Assembly: GCF_000378465.1 (NCBI RefSeq)
Contig: NZ_KB899923.1
Coordinates: forward strand, 1 to 64,000
Length of the DNA: 64,000 bases
Reading direction: 5' to 3'
Source: Elioraea tepidiphila DSM 17972
GTDB taxonomy: Bacteria > Pseudomonadota > Alphaproteobacteria > Acetobacterales > Acetobacteraceae
Numbering within the stretch: position 1 is the first letter of the stretch; each line of letters begins with the position of its first letter. Below the pieces are notes generated by a model. It saw only the letters and a program-made list of their open reading frames with translations. It was not told the DNA's origin and made no database searches. Both the position numbers and the translations under genes were made by a program. Below are positions 32,352 to 42,494 of this stretch, one piece after another.

Positions 32352-33475
32352 CAGGGAACCTCCGTCGGCGCCAGCACCAGCACCGCATCGGCGAGCCGCG
32401 CGGCGGCGTGCGGCGCGGCGAGCGCGGCCGCCGCTTCGGCCATGCGGGCGAGCAGCAGGGGGTCGCCGAGCAGCGCCGCCAGACGTGCCGCGAGCGCGGC
32501 CGGTGTCAGTTTCGCCTGCGGATGCAGTTCGGCCGCGCCCGCGTCGGCGAGCGCGCGCGCATTCGCGGTCTGGTGATCGTCGATCGCATGCGGCAGCGGG
32601 ATCAGCAGCGATGGCCGGCCGGCACAGGCGAGCTCGGCGACCGTCGAGGCGCCGGCGCGCGCGATCACGAGATGCGCGCGCGCGTAGAGGGTGGCGACAT
32701 CGTCGAAGAACGGCGCGAGCCGCGCCGAAACGCCCGAGCCTTCGAGCGTGGCGCGCGCGCGGTCGAGATCCTCCGCGCGGCACTGCATGGTCAGGCGAAG
32801 CCGGGTGCGCAGCCCGTCCGGCAGGGACGCCACCGCCGCCGGGACGAGATCGGCGAGCGCGCGCGCGCCGAGGCTGCCGCCGAGCACCAGCAGATGGAGC
32901 GCCGCGTCGGGTGCGGGCATCGGGTAGCGGTTGCCGGCCAGGGCCGCGATCTCGGCCCGCACGGGGTTGCCGATCACGCGGGCCCGCGCGCCGGCGGGAA
33001 TGCGCATGGTGGCCTTGGTCGAGAGCGCAAGCAGGTCGGCGAAGCGGGCGAGCGACCGGTTGGCGCGGCCGAGCACCGCGTTCTGCTCGTGCAGCACGAC
33101 GCGGGGGCGGCGCGCGCGGGGCAGCAGCCGCGCGGCGAGCACGGGCGGGATCGAGGGGTAGCCGCCGAACGCCACCACGGTCGCGGGCGCGAGGCGCGCG
33201 AGCAGGCCGCGCGTCTCGATGACACCGAGCGCGAGTGCCGCCAGCGCACCGGGGAGGCGTGCGAGACCGCGCCCCGCCACACCCTCGGCGCGGATCACAT
33301 GCGTCTCGACGCCCGCGAAGCCGGGGCCAAGCCGGGCGGCGGTCCGCGCGTCGGTGAACAGCACCGGCCGCTCGCCGCGGCGCGCGAGTTCGCCCGCCAA
33401 TGCCTCGGCGGGGAAGAGGTGGCCGCCCGTGCCGCCGGCGGCGATCGCGATCGGTCGCAGCATCGCCCCCCTCAT
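32351..33475 (-). CDS. murG: UDP-GlcNAc:lipid I N-acetylglucosaminyltransferase
   Basis: 374 residues from ATG 33475 ([20 protein letters not shown]), chosen for its ATGA overlap with the ftsW stop; ATG 33463 is possible. Converts lipid I to lipid II at the inner face of the membrane. GT-B fold: [16 protein letters not shown] (first G-loop), [16 protein letters not shown] and [20 protein letters not shown] in the acceptor domain. [48 protein letters not shown] form the UDP-GlcNAc site. Confidence 0.96.
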   Translation of the reverse strand: MRGAMLRPIAIAAGGTGGHLFPAEALAGELARRGERPVLFTDARTAARLGPGFAGVETHVIRAEGVAGRGLARLPGALAALALGVIETRGLLARLAPATVVAFGGYPSIPPVLAARLLPRARRPRVVLHEQNAVLGRANRSLARFADLLALSTKATMRIPAGARARVIGNPVRAEIAALAGNRYPMPAPDAALHLLVLGGSLGARALADLVPAAVASLPDGLRTRLRLTMQCRAEDLDRARATLEGSGVSARLAPFFDDVATLYARAHLVIARAGASTVAELACAGRPSLLIPLPHAIDDHQTANARALADAGAAELHPQAKLTPAALAARLAALLGDPLLLARMAEAAAALAAPHAAARLADAVLVLAPTEVP

Positions 33476-34593
33476 GCGACCTCGCCCCGCGTGCGCCGAC
33501 GCGTCAGCGCGAGCAGCATCCCCATGCCGAGCGCGACCGCGAACACCGACGATCCGCCATAGGAGATCAGCGGCAGCGTCATGCCCTTGGTCGGGATCAG
33601 GTGCACGGTCGAGGCCATGTTGACGAAGGCCTGCAGCCCGAACTGCGCGACCAGACCGGTGCCGGCGATCACCACGAAGGGATCGGTCTCGCCCATCAGG
33701 CGGAACAGTCCCCGCAGCACCACCACCGCGAACAGCGCGACGATCAGCAGGCAGGCGAACAGGCCGAACTCCTCGCCCGCCACCGCGAACACGAAATCGG
33801 CATGCGCGTCCGGCAGCACCGACTTCACACGTCCCTCGCCGGGACCGCGCCCGGTCAGCCCGCCATTGGCGAAGGCCTCGAGCGCGCGTTCGACCTGGTA
33901 GTTGTCGCCGGCCGCGGGGTCGAGGAAGCGCAGCACGCGGCTCTGCACGTGCGGGAACAGCATGTAGGCGAAGACAGCGACAGCGGCGACCACCCCGCCC
34001 AAGAGCGCCACCCAGATCGTGCGCAGCCCGGCGACGAACCACTGCGCGAGGAACACCGCCAGCACCACCGCCGCCATGCCGATATCCGGCTGCATCTTCA
34101 GCGCGGCGAGCACGAGCCCGAGCAGCAGGCAGGCGATCGCCGCGCCGGGAAAGCGGGTGCCGCGCATCCCTTCCGCGAACAGCCAGCCCGCCACCACGGC
34201 GAAGCAGGGCTTGAGGAACTCCGAGGGTTGCAGCGACAGGCCGGGCAGGGCGATCCAGCGCCGCGCGCCCTTGATCTCGGGCCCGACCACCGAGGCCGCC
34301 GCGGTCAGCGCGAGCGCGATGATGAAACCGACGAAGGCGACCCGGCGCACGCCGCGGGGCCCGAGCAGGCTGACCGCCAGCAGCAGCGCGAGGGCGAGCG
34401 GCAGGAACACGAGCTGGCGGCGGACGAAGGCGTACATGTCGAGCCCGATCCGTTCCGCCACCGCCGGACTCGCCGCGAGCGTCAGCAGCATGCCGATGCC
34501 GGCGAGCGCGAACAGCGCCGCCAGCATCCAGCGATCGACCGTGAACCACCACCGGCCGAGCCGCGTACCGTCGTCCCGCGCGAGCGCGATCAT
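33472..34593 (-). CDS. ftsW: Septal peptidoglycan glycosyltransferase FtsW (SEDS family)
   Basis: 373 residues with about ten membrane helices. Polymerises lipid II at the septum together with FtsI. SEDS motifs: [22 protein letters not shown], the large periplasmic loop with [51 protein letters not shown] (Asp of the catalytic region) and [12 protein letters not shown] near the C-terminus. A short cytoplasmic N-terminus ([16 protein letters not shown]) precedes helix 1. ATG 34593 overlaps the murD stop by 4 bp. Confidence 0.96.
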   Translation of the reverse strand: MIALARDDGTRLGRWWFTVDRWMLAALFALAGIGMLLTLAASPAVAERIGLDMYAFVRRQLVFLPLALALLLAVSLLGPRGVRRVAFVGFIIALALTAAASVVGPEIKGARRWIALPGLSLQPSEFLKPCFAVVAGWLFAEGMRGTRFPGAAIACLLLGLVLAALKMQPDIGMAAVVLAVFLAQWFVAGLRTIWVALLGGVVAAVAVFAYMLFPHVQSRVLRFLDPAAGDNYQVERALEAFANGGLTGRGPGEGRVKSVLPDAHADFVFAVAGEEFGLFACLLIVALFAVVVLRGLFRLMGETDPFVVIAGTGLVAQFGLQAFVNMASTVHLIPTKGMTLPLISYGGSSVFAVALGMGMLLALTRRRTRGEVA

Positions 34594-35984
34594 GCCGCGC
34601 GCTCCGGCTTGAGCCGCGTGACGGCCGCGCGGAACGCCGCGCCACGCGCCTCGAAATTGGCGAACTGGTCGAAGCTCGCCGCCGCCGGCGAGAGCAGCAC
34701 CACGGACGGCGCCTCGGCGCGCGCGGCGGCGAAGGCGGCCGGCACGGCCTCGTCGAGCGTGAGAGCGATCTCGTGCGCGACCCCGTGCGCGGCGAGCGTG
34801 GCGGCGAAGGCGGGCGCCGACTCGCCGATCAGGAAGGCGCGGGCAATGCGCGGGAACAGCGGCGCAAGCGCGGCGATGCCCCCTTCCTTCGCGCGACCGC
34901 CGGCGATCCAGAACACGCGCGGGTAGCAGGCGAGCGCGCGCGCGGCCGCATCGGCGTTCGTGGCCTTGCTGTCGTTGACGAACACGACGCCCTCGCGCTC
35001 GCCCACGCGCTCCTGCCGGTGCGGCAGGCCGGGGAAGGAGGCGATGCCGGCGGCGACATCCTCGGCCGGGATGCCGAGTGCCAGGGCAAGGGCGGCGGCG
35101 GCGGCCGCGTTCTGGGCGTTGTGCGACCCCGGCAGGGTGGGGTGGCGCACCAGGCTGGCGATGCGCTGCGGGAAGGCGCCGCGCGCGTCGATCAGCCGCG
35201 CGTTCTCGACATAGACCCCGCCCGGAACGGCCGTGCTCCCGCTGATCCGGATCAGCGCGGCCGGGCCGGCGGCGAGCTCGTCCGCCATCGCCCGTCCGAC
35301 CGCGTCGTCGATGCCGATCACCGCCGTGCAGGCGCGGTCCTGACGGTCGAAGATGCGCCGCTTGGCCGCGGCATAGCCCGCCATGTCGCCGTGGCGGTCG
35401 AGATGATCGGGCGAGAGGTTGAGCATCGCGGCCGCATCGAAGCGGATACGGGCGATTCGCTCCAACATGTAGGACGACATTTCGAGGGCGTAGACGCCCT
35501 CCGACCCCAAGATCTTGAGGGCGAGCGCCGGGGTGCCGAGGTTTCCGCCCGTCTCGTGCGGCCGCCCGGCGCACGCGAGGATGTGGCCGAGGAGCGCCGT
35601 GGTCGTGCTCTTGCCGTTGGTTCCCGTCACGCCGGCGAAACGCGCGGCCGAGCCCGTCGCACGCACGGCGCGGAACAGCAGGTCGGCGTCGCAGACGATG
35701 GGCGTGCCGGCAGCCTGCGCGCGCGCCGCGACCGGGTGCGGCGCGGGCAGGCGGTGCGGGATGCCGGGCGAGAGCAGCAGCGCATCGATCGCCGCGAAAT
35801 CGGCCGTGGCGAGATCGGCGAGCGGCACGCCCGCCTCCGCCGCCTGGCGCCGGGCCGGCTCGGAGTCGTCCCAGGCGAGCACGCGCGCGCCGAGCCGCAT
35901 CAGCGCCTGCGCGCCGGGCAGCCCGGCCCTTCCGAGGCCCATCACGGCCACGGTCTCGCCGGCGAAGGGAGCGTCGCCCGCCAT
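34590..35984 (-). CDS. murD: UDP-N-acetylmuramoyl-L-alanine--D-glutamate ligase
   Basis: 464 residues. Adds D-Glu with ATP. N-terminal VAVMGLGRAGLPGAQALMRLGARV is the UDP-binding loop. The P-loop is GVTGTNGKSTTTALLG (118-133), with ALEMSSYMLERI and LNLSPDHLDRHGDM in the central domain. GSHNAQNAAAAAALALALGI and FVNDSKATNADAAARAL belong to the C-terminal domain. WIAGGRAKEGG and VLLSPAAASFDQFANFEARG are the D-Glu-binding end. It starts 4 bp after the mraY stop. Confidence 0.97.
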   Translation of the reverse strand: MAGDAPFAGETVAVMGLGRAGLPGAQALMRLGARVLAWDDSEPARRQAAEAGVPLADLATADFAAIDALLLSPGIPHRLPAPHPVAARAQAAGTPIVCDADLLFRAVRATGSAARFAGVTGTNGKSTTTALLGHILACAGRPHETGGNLGTPALALKILGSEGVYALEMSSYMLERIARIRFDAAAMLNLSPDHLDRHGDMAGYAAAKRRIFDRQDRACTAVIGIDDAVGRAMADELAAGPAALIRISGSTAVPGGVYVENARLIDARGAFPQRIASLVRHPTLPGSHNAQNAAAAAALALALGIPAEDVAAGIASFPGLPHRQERVGEREGVVFVNDSKATNADAAARALACYPRVFWIAGGRAKEGGIAALAPLFPRIARAFLIGESAPAFAATLAAHGVAHEIALTLDEAVPAAFAAARAEAPSVVLLSPAAASFDQFANFEARGAAFRAAVTRLKPERAA

Positions 35985-35988
35985 CCCC

Positions 35989-37080
35989 TCACCTGAGCTT
36001 CAGGGTGGAGAGGCCGACCAGCGCCAGGATCATCGCGATGATCCAGAACCGGATGACGATGGTCGATTCCGCCCAGCCCTTCTTCTCGAAGTGGTGGTGC
36101 AGCGGCGCCATCCGGAACACGCGCTTGCCGGTCAGCTTGTACGAGACGACCTGCACGATCACCGACGCCGTTTCGAGCACGAACAGCCCGCCGACGATCA
36201 TCAGGACGATCTCGTGCTTGGTCGCGACCGCGATCGAGCCGAGCGCGCCGCCGAGCGCGAGGCTGCCGGTGTCGCCCATGAACACCATCGCCGGCGGCGC
36301 GTTGAACCAGAGGAACCCCATGCCCGCGCCGATCAGCGCGGCGCAGACCACGGCGAGCTCGCCCGCGCCGGGCACGAAATGCAGCTGGAGATAGTTCGCG
36401 AACACCGCGTTGCCGGTGAGATAGGCGATCAGCGCGAACACGGCCGCCGCGATCATCACCGGCACGATCGCCAGCCCGTCGAGCCCATCGGTCAGGTTCA
36501 CCGCGTTCGAGGTGCCGATCATCACCACCGCGCCGAAGGGGACGAAGAACCAGCCGAGCTGGATCAGCACGTCCTTGAAGAACGGCACGGCGAGCGCGGC
36601 CTCGAGCGGCGGGCGCGCGATCCACATGATCCAGACGGCCGCCAGCGCGCCGAGCCCGCCCTGCACGGCGAGCTTCGCCCAGGCCGGCACACCCTTGGTG
36701 TTGCGCTTGGTCACCTTCAGGAAGTCGTCGGCGAAACCGAGCAGCCCGTAGCCCACGGTGACGACCAGGACGGCCCAGACATAGCCGTTGCGCACATCGA
36801 CCCAGAGCAGTGTCGAGACCAGGAGCGCGATCAGGATCAGCACGCCCCCCATCGTCGGCGTGCCGCGTTTGCCGAGCAGATGCGCCTCGGTCATGTACTG
36901 CTCGCGCATCGGCTGGCCCTCGGCCTGGATCTGGCGCAGGCGGCGGATCACCGGCCCGCCGAGCGCGAAGGAGAGGAACAGCGCGGTCATGCACGCCGCC
37001 CCCGACCGGAAGGTCAGGTAGCGGAACAGGTTGAAGAGGATGAACTCCTCGGCGAGCGGGGCGAGCGCGACGAACAGCAT
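35989..37080 (-). CDS. mraY: Phospho-N-acetylmuramoyl-pentapeptide transferase
   Basis: 363 residues, about ten membrane helices. Moves phospho-MurNAc-pentapeptide to undecaprenyl phosphate, making lipid I. Conserved blocks: [21 protein letters not shown] (N-terminal loop), [16 protein letters not shown] (catalytic Asp pair), [13 protein letters not shown] (second Asp) and [30 protein letters not shown] is the HHH motif. Starts 6 bp after the murF stop. Confidence 0.98.
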   Translation of the reverse strand: MLFVALAPLAEEFILFNLFRYLTFRSGAACMTALFLSFALGGPVIRRLRQIQAEGQPMREQYMTEAHLLGKRGTPTMGGVLILIALLVSTLLWVDVRNGYVWAVLVVTVGYGLLGFADDFLKVTKRNTKGVPAWAKLAVQGGLGALAAVWIMWIARPPLEAALAVPFFKDVLIQLGWFFVPFGAVVMIGTSNAVNLTDGLDGLAIVPVMIAAAVFALIAYLTGNAVFANYLQLHFVPGAGELAVVCAALIGAGMGFLWFNAPPAMVFMGDTGSLALGGALGSIAVATKHEIVLMIVGGLFVLETASVIVQVVSYKLTGKRVFRMAPLHHHFEKKGWAESTIVIRFWIIAMILALVGLSTLKLR

Positions 37081-37086
37081 GACCGG

Positions 37087-38472
37087 TCACCGTGTCGCGC
37101 CGGCAAGGCCGCGGACGATCAAGCCCATGCGGCTGCCGAGCGAGCCCTTCACCAGCACGAGATCGCCCGGCCGGAGCGAGGGCTTGAGGAACGCCAGCAG
37201 CGCCTCGCTGTCCGGGGCGTGCGCGCCGCGCAGGCTCATCGGCAGCGCCTCGTAGAGGTGGCGCATCAGCGGCCCGCAGCAGAACACGACATCGATGCGC
37301 GCGGCGACGATCGGCTCGGCGAGCGCACGATGCTCCGCCTGCGCGCGCGCACCGAGTTCGAGCATGTCGCCGAGCACGGCGACGCGCCGCGCCGCGAGCG
37401 CATCGCGCAGCACGGCGAAGGCGGCGCGCATCGACGGCGGCGAGGCGTTGTAGGAATCGTCGAGCAGGATCGCCTCGCCGCCCGTAACGCGGATCGGCAA
37501 ACGCTGGCCGCGCCCCGCGCCCGGGGTCAGCTCCGCGAGCGCCGAGGCCGCCGCGAACGGGTCGGCGCCGGCGGCGAACACGGCGGCCAGCACACCCATC
37601 GCGTTCAGCGCGGCGTGGCGGCCGGGGAGTGCCAGGCGGAACTCGATCTCCTGGCCGAGCAGGCCGGCGCGGACGAGACCGCCGAACCCCTCGGCGCGCC
37701 AGGAGAGAAGCCGGACATCGGCGAGCGGGTCCGTGCCGAAGGTGATGACGCGCGCGATGTCGCGCGCCTCGGCGGCGGCCTTGAGGCGTGCGAAGTGTCG
37801 GTTGTCGCGGTTCAGCACCGCCGCGCCGCCGGCGACGAGCCCGTCCATGATGCTCGCCTTCTCGTCGGCGATCGCCTCTTCCGACTCGAAGAACTCGATG
37901 TGCACCGGCTCGACAGTGGTGATGACGGCCACATGCGGCGCGGCGAGGCGCGCGAGCGGGGCGATCTCGCCCGGGTGATTCATGCCGATCTCGGCCACGC
38001 ACCAGGCGGCATCGCGCGGCAGGCGCGCGAAGGTCAGCGGCACGCCGATCTGGTTGTTGTGGCTGGCGGCCGCGGCGTGGGTCGGACCCTGCGCGGACAG
38101 CACGTGGCGCAGCGCCTCCTTGGTGCCGGTCTTGCCGACGCTGCCCGTCACAGCGATGACCTGCGCGGCCGCGCGGACCCGTCCGGCGCGGCCGAGACTG
38201 TTCAGCGCCTCGGCGGTATCGGCGACCATCACCAGGGTCGGGTTGTCCGGGCGCTCGTCCGGCATGCGCGAGACGACTGCGCCGGCCGCGCCCTTGCGCA
38301 GCGCCTCGGCGACGAAGGCGTGGCCATCGCGCCGCTCGCCCTTCAGGGCGATGAACAGGTCGCCCGGTTCCAGGCTGCGCGTGTCGATCGCGACACCGCT
38401 CGCGCTGAACGGCGCAAGTGCCTTGCCGCCGGTGGCCGCGGCGATCTCGGCCGATGTCCAGAGCGCGCTCAT
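37087..38472 (-). CDS. murF: UDP-MurNAc-tripeptide--D-alanyl-D-alanine ligase
   Basis: 461 residues from ATG 38472, overlapping the murE stop as ATGA. Adds the D-Ala-D-Ala made by Ddl. Motifs: SGVAIDTRSLEPGDLFIALKGERRDGHAF (UDP-binding N-domain), IAVTGSVGKTGTKEAL (P-loop), NNQIGVPLTF, IGMNHPGEIAPL and VEPVHIEFF. LPGRHAALNAM and LLDDSYNASPPSMRAAFAVL complete the central and C-terminal domains. Cytoplasmic. Confidence 0.97.
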   Translation of the reverse strand: MSALWTSAEIAAATGGKALAPFSASGVAIDTRSLEPGDLFIALKGERRDGHAFVAEALRKGAAGAVVSRMPDERPDNPTLVMVADTAEALNSLGRAGRVRAAAQVIAVTGSVGKTGTKEALRHVLSAQGPTHAAAASHNNQIGVPLTFARLPRDAAWCVAEIGMNHPGEIAPLARLAAPHVAVITTVEPVHIEFFESEEAIADEKASIMDGLVAGGAAVLNRDNRHFARLKAAAEARDIARVITFGTDPLADVRLLSWRAEGFGGLVRAGLLGQEIEFRLALPGRHAALNAMGVLAAVFAAGADPFAAASALAELTPGAGRGQRLPIRVTGGEAILLDDSYNASPPSMRAAFAVLRDALAARRVAVLGDMLELGARAQAEHRALAEPIVAARIDVVFCCGPLMRHLYEALPMSLRGAHAPDSEALLAFLKPSLRPGDLVLVKGSLGSRMGLIVRGLAGATR

Positions 38473-39959
38473 CGCGCGATCCGCGCGACTTCCTCGCGCG
38501 CGACGGTGGCGTCGTCGAAGGGAATCACGCGATCGCCGACGATCTGGCCCTGCTCGTGGCCCTTGCCGGCGATCACGGCGAGATCGCCGGCGCCAAGCCC
38601 TGCGATTGCCGCGGCGATCGCGGCGCGGCGGTCGCCGATCTCCTCGGCGCCCGGGCAGCCGGCGCGCACGGCGGCGCGGATCGCCGCCGGATCCTCGCTG
38701 CGCGGGTTGTCGTCGGTGACGATCGCGCGATCGGCCGCCGCCGCCGCCGCGCCCATCGGCGCGCGCTTGCCCGGATCGCGATCGCCGCCCGCGCCGAACA
38801 CGATGGTGATGCGCCCCGTCGCATGCGGGCGCAGCGCGCGCAGCACGGTCGCGATCGCGTCCGGCGTGTGCGCGTAGTCGACATAGACGGCCGCGCCGTT
38901 CGGCAGCACCGCGACGCGCTCGACGCGGCCGCGCACGCCGACGAGGCGCGGCAGCCATGCGAGAACATCCTCGGCAGGCGCGCCGGTGGCGATCGCGAGC
39001 GCGGCCGCGGTCAGTGCGTTGTCGGCCTGGAATCCGACCAGCGGCAGAGCGAGCGCGTGCGCGCGCCCGGCGTGACGCAGCGTGATCGCGGTGCCGTCGG
39101 TGCGCGGTTCGGCGCCGATCACCTCGATGAACCCGCCGCCGGGGCCGACCGTCAGCAGGGGCAGACGGCGCCGCTCCGCCACGACGCGCAGGGCCGCCAG
39201 CGCCTCCTCCGGCAGGGCGGTGTGCGCGACCGCGGGCGCGCCCTCCGGCAGCAGCGCCTCGAACAGCCTGAGCTTGGCCGCGAGATAGGCCGCCATGGTG
39301 CCGTGGTAGTCGAGATGGTCGCGCGTGAAGGTGGTGAAGGCCGCGGCCGCGAGACGGACGCCGTCGAGCCGCCGCTGCTCCAGACCGTGCGACGAGGCCT
39401 CCATGGCGGCGTGCGCGATGCCGGCCCGCGCGAGTTCGGCCAGCGTCGCGTGCAGCGCCACCGGATCGGGCGTGGTCAGCCCGCCGCCGGGCCTTATCCC
39501 GGGCGCGATGACGCCGAGCGTGCCGAGCGAGGCGGCACGGCCCTGGTGCAGCCCGGCCCAGATCTGGCGCAGGAAATCGACCGTCGAGGTCTTGCCGTTG
39601 GTGCCGGTGACGGCGGCGATCGTCGCGGGCTGCACGGCGTGGAACACGGCCGCCATCAGCGCGAGGCGCCGGCGCGGATCGGCATCCGTGATCAGCGGCC
39701 GCGGCGGCACGCCGGGCGGCCAGACCGTGCCGTCGGGGGCGAGCACGGCGGCGGCGCCGCGCGCCACCGCCTCGGCGATGAACTGCCTGCCGTCGGCGCG
39801 CCTGCCGGGCAGGGCGGCGAACAGATCCCCGGGGCGCACCGCGCGGCTGTCGGCGGTGAGGCCGGTCACCGCGAAGGCGGCGAGGCGCGCGAGATCGAGC
39901 GTCTCCTCGCCGAGCCGCGCCGGGGCGATCACGCCGTGCATGAGCTCACTGAGCCGCAA
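38469..39959 (-). CDS. murE: UDP-MurNAc-L-Ala-D-Glu--meso-diaminopimelate ligase
   Basis: 496 residues. Adds the third stem residue. LTADSRAVRPGDLFAALPGRRADGRQF is the N-domain, AAVTGTNGKTSTVDFL the P-loop (116-130) and FTRDHLDYHGTM the carbamoyl-lysine domain region. Specificity is readable: VTDDNPRSEDP carries DNPR, the meso-DAP-binding signature, so the peptidoglycan is DAP-type. ALVLGAGDLAVIAGKGHEQ-like block near the end agrees. The 5' end overlaps the ftsI 3' end by 14 bp. Confidence 0.97.
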   Translation of the reverse strand: MRLSELMHGVIAPARLGEETLDLARLAAFAVTGLTADSRAVRPGDLFAALPGRRADGRQFIAEAVARGAAAVLAPDGTVWPPGVPPRPLITDADPRRRLALMAAVFHAVQPATIAAVTGTNGKTSTVDFLRQIWAGLHQGRAASLGTLGVIAPGIRPGGGLTTPDPVALHATLAELARAGIAHAAMEASSHGLEQRRLDGVRLAAAAFTTFTRDHLDYHGTMAAYLAAKLRLFEALLPEGAPAVAHTALPEEALAALRVVAERRRLPLLTVGPGGGFIEVIGAEPRTDGTAITLRHAGRAHALALPLVGFQADNALTAAALAIATGAPAEDVLAWLPRLVGVRGRVERVAVLPNGAAVYVDYAHTPDAIATVLRALRPHATGRITIVFGAGGDRDPGKRAPMGAAAAAADRAIVTDDNPRSEDPAAIRAAVRAGCPGAEEIGDRRAAIAAAIAGLGAGDLAVIAGKGHEQGQIVGDRVIPFDDATVAREEVARIAR

Positions 39960-41772
39960 CGCGGCGCTCCGAGCCGGGCAGCGCCGCCTGGCGCTGGCCG
40001 GTCGGCGCGGCGGCGGGACGGGGCGGGGCCTGGCCCGGCAGGGTGATCGCCAGCGCCGAGCGGATCGCGTCGGTCTCGGGCTCCGGCACCAGGCCGAGCA
40101 GCGGGCCGATCCGCTCGATCACCTCCTTGGCCGCCGGGGCCGCCACCCAGCCGCCGGTGGCGAAGCCGTGCGTGTCGCGCTGCGGCTTCGGCTCGTCGAT
40201 CATCAGATAGACGACGTAGCGCGGCGCGTGCGCGGGGAAGATGCCGGTGAAGGAGGAGATGCGCGCATCGCGCAGATAGCGGCCATGGCTGCCGACCTTC
40301 TGCGCCGTGCCGGTCTTGCCGCCGACGAAATAACCGGGCACGTCCGCGCCCTTGCCGCTGCCATGCGTGACGGTCAGGCGCATCAGCCGGCGCAGCGTCG
40401 CCGAGGTGTCGGCACGGATCACGCGTTCGCCGAGCGGCGGCGGATCGTCCGGATCGCGCGCGAGCAGCGTCGGCGGATGGAGCACCCCGCCATTGACCAT
40501 CGCCGCGGTGGCGGTCGCGACGTGCAGCGGCGTCACCGAGATGCCGTGGCCATAGGCGATGGTCAGCGTGTTGATCTCGCGCCAGTTGCGCGCGCTGGGC
40601 GCGAGCGGCAGCGCGGTCTCGGGCAGTTCGATCGGCAGGCGCCGCGTCATGCCGAGCTTCTCGAGGAAGGCGCGGTGCCGCGGCACGCCGACCTCCAGCA
40701 CCATGCGCGCGGTGCCGATGTTCGAGGAGTAGGCGAAGATCTCCGGCACCGTCAGCCAGCGGTTCTTGCCGCGGAAGTCGCTGATCGTGAAGCGGCCATA
40801 GGTGATCGGCCGCGAGGCGTCGTAGCCGCCGGTGATCCGCGTGGTGCCGAGATCGAGCGCCATGCCGGTGGAGAGCAGCTTGAAGGTCGAGCCCGGCTCG
40901 TAGACGCCGACGGTGATGCGGTTGAAGCGCGCCTCGGCCGGTGCGGTCGCGATCTCGGCCGGGTCATGGTCGGGCAGGCTGACCATGGCCAGCACCTCGC
41001 CCGTGTTGACGTCCATCACCACCGCGGCGCCACCGATCGCCTCGAACCGCGTGATCGCGCGGCCGAGCGCCTCGCGCAGCACGTGCTGCACGCGGATGTC
41101 GAGCGAGAGCCGAAGCGGCTCGCCGACGCCCTGGCGCAGCCGCGCGTCGAACTGCCGCTCGACGCCGGCGATGCCATGGCCGTCCACATCCGTGCCGCCG
41201 AGCACATGCACGGCCGCATGACCCTGCGGATAGACGCGGCGCTCGGCGCGCTGGAAGTGCACGCCCGGAATGCCGAGCCGGTTCACCGCATCCTGCTCGC
41301 GCGGGGTGAGGTGCCGGCGGATATAGACGAACTGGCGGTCACCCTCGAGGCGCGGGGCGAGCAGGGCCGGGTCGATGTCGGGCAGCGCGGTGGCGAGCTT
41401 GCGCGCCGCCTCCCAGGGATCGGCGATCTCGCGCGGATTGGCGTAGAGCGCGGCGGTGGGCAGGCTCGCGGCCAAGAGCACGCCGTTGCGATCGACGATC
41501 GAGGCGCGCTCCACGCGCGGCTCGGCGGCGATCACGGCCTGCGGGGTGGTGGGGACGCGCGGCTGACCCTCGGCGAGCAGGCTGACATCGACCACGCGCG
41601 CGGCGAGAGCGAGGAACATCAGCCCGAACGCGCCGGCGCCGACCGCGAGGCGGGCGCGCGCAGTGTCGAGCTGGCTGCGCCGCCGCCCGTCCGAGGTGCT
41701 GACGACCGGCACGTGCCGCGGCGGAACAAGCACCGGCGGGGGCGGGACCGGCGGGGGGGCGCCGGCGGTCAT
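39946..41772 (-). CDS. ftsI: Division-specific peptidoglycan transpeptidase FtsI (class B PBP)
   Basis: 608 residues from ATG 41772, overlapping the ftsL stop as ATGA. Cross-links septal peptidoglycan. An unusually Pro-rich cytoplasmic N-terminus (~40 residues) precedes the single membrane helix (~42-60). The pedestal domain starts with RASIVDRNGVLLAAS. The transpeptidase domain has EPGSTFK (Ser295 nucleophile, Lys298), YSSN (Ser349, Asn351) and GGKTGTAQ (Lys486-Gly488). VVMDVNTGEVLAMVSLP is also typical. The C-terminus ends in a Pro/Ala/Gln-rich tail of ~35 residues in the periplasm. Confidence 0.97.
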   Translation of the reverse strand: MTAGAPPPVPPPPVLVPPRHVPVVSTSDGRRRSQLDTARARLAVGAGAFGLMFLALAARVVDVSLLAEGQPRVPTTPQAVIAAEPRVERASIVDRNGVLLAASLPTAALYANPREIADPWEAARKLATALPDIDPALLAPRLEGDRQFVYIRRHLTPREQDAVNRLGIPGVHFQRAERRVYPQGHAAVHVLGGTDVDGHGIAGVERQFDARLRQGVGEPLRLSLDIRVQHVLREALGRAITRFEAIGGAAVVMDVNTGEVLAMVSLPDHDPAEIATAPAEARFNRITVGVYEPGSTFKLLSTGMALDLGTTRITGGYDASRPITYGRFTISDFRGKNRWLTVPEIFAYSSNIGTARMVLEVGVPRHRAFLEKLGMTRRLPIELPETALPLAPSARNWREINTLTIAYGHGISVTPLHVATATAAMVNGGVLHPPTLLARDPDDPPPLGERVIRADTSATLRRLMRLTVTHGSGKGADVPGYFVGGKTGTAQKVGSHGRYLRDARISSFTGIFPAHAPRYVVYLMIDEPKPQRDTHGFATGGWVAAPAAKEVIERIGPLLGLVPEPETDAIRSALAITLPGQAPPRPAAAPTGQRQAALPGSERRVAAQ

Positions 41773-42494
41773 CGCGGACCTCCGGCCGCGCGCGGCACCG
41801 GCGGCGGCAGGGCGGCGGAGGGCGCGCCGAGCGCGGAGACCGCGGCCGGCGGCGCGGCAGGCTCCGGACGCGGCGGCAGCGCGGCCGTGCGCACTGGCGC
41901 GGGCGCTTCGGCGAGTGCGGGCCGGGGTACGGCCGGCACGGCCGGGGGCGGGCGGTCGCGCGCGGGCGCCGGGCGATCGGCCTCCGGCTGGGCGACCGGG
42001 CGGGCCGCGATCTCGCGGCGCGCGGGTGCCGGCGGCGGCGTCTCGCGGGCCGGGGCGGCGGGTGCGGCCGGGACCGGGCGCGCGATCTCGCGTGGCGGCT
42101 CGGCCGGGAAGGGCGGCGGCAGCGGCAGCGTCGGCGTGCCGGCGGCGGCGATCGCAACGGCACCCGGTTCGCGCGGTTCCGTTGCCGGCGGCTCCACTGG
42201 CGCTGGCCGATGCAGCGCGACGCGCGCGGCGATGTCGGCGGGGCGGGCGAACTGGTCGGGCCGCATCGGCGCGAGCGCGAGGTGCCGCTGCGCGAGATCG
42301 CCGATCCGCGCCGGTTCGTTCAGCAGCGACCATTCCGCGCGCAGCACGTGGATGCGGTCCTGGGTGGCGAGGATGCGCCGGTTCACCCCGGCGAGCTCCT
42401 CCTCCAGCGCCTGCACGTCGTGCTTCACCTGGTAGAGGAACAGCCCCGCCAGCACGACGAGCCCGGCCCAGACGAGGGTGGAGGCGCGGATCAT
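41769..42494 (-). CDS. ftsL: FtsL-like division protein with long Pro/Ala-rich tail
   Basis: 241 residues. Position between rsmH and ftsI and the architecture identify it as FtsL. It has a five-residue cytoplasmic tip, one helix (~6-22, [17 protein letters not shown]) and a periplasmic coiled coil (~26-60, [19 protein letters not shown]). The motif [26 protein letters not shown] (~51-76) is the alphaproteobacterial FtsL signature. FtsL is normally about 90-130 residues; here ~145 further residues of Pro, Ala, Glu and Arg follow, presumably disordered in the periplasm. Both junctions are ATGA overlaps. Confidence 0.85.
   Translation of the reverse strand: MIRASTLVWAGLVVLAGLFLYQVKHDVQALEEELAGVNRRILATQDRIHVLRAEWSLLNEPARIGDLAQRHLALAPMRPDQFARPADIAARVALHRPAPVEPPATEPREPGAVAIAAAGTPTLPLPPPFPAEPPREIARPVPAAPAAPARETPPPAPARREIAARPVAQPEADRPAPARDRPPPAVPAVPRPALAEAPAPVRTAALPPRPEPAAPPAAVSALGAPSAALPPPVPRAAGGPR

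Noticed and set aside
35515-38877. A 1,120-codon plus-strand frame across murD, mraY, murF and murE
   Set aside because: Antisense shadow of four textbook cell-wall genes; Arg/Gln/His-rich translation without domains.
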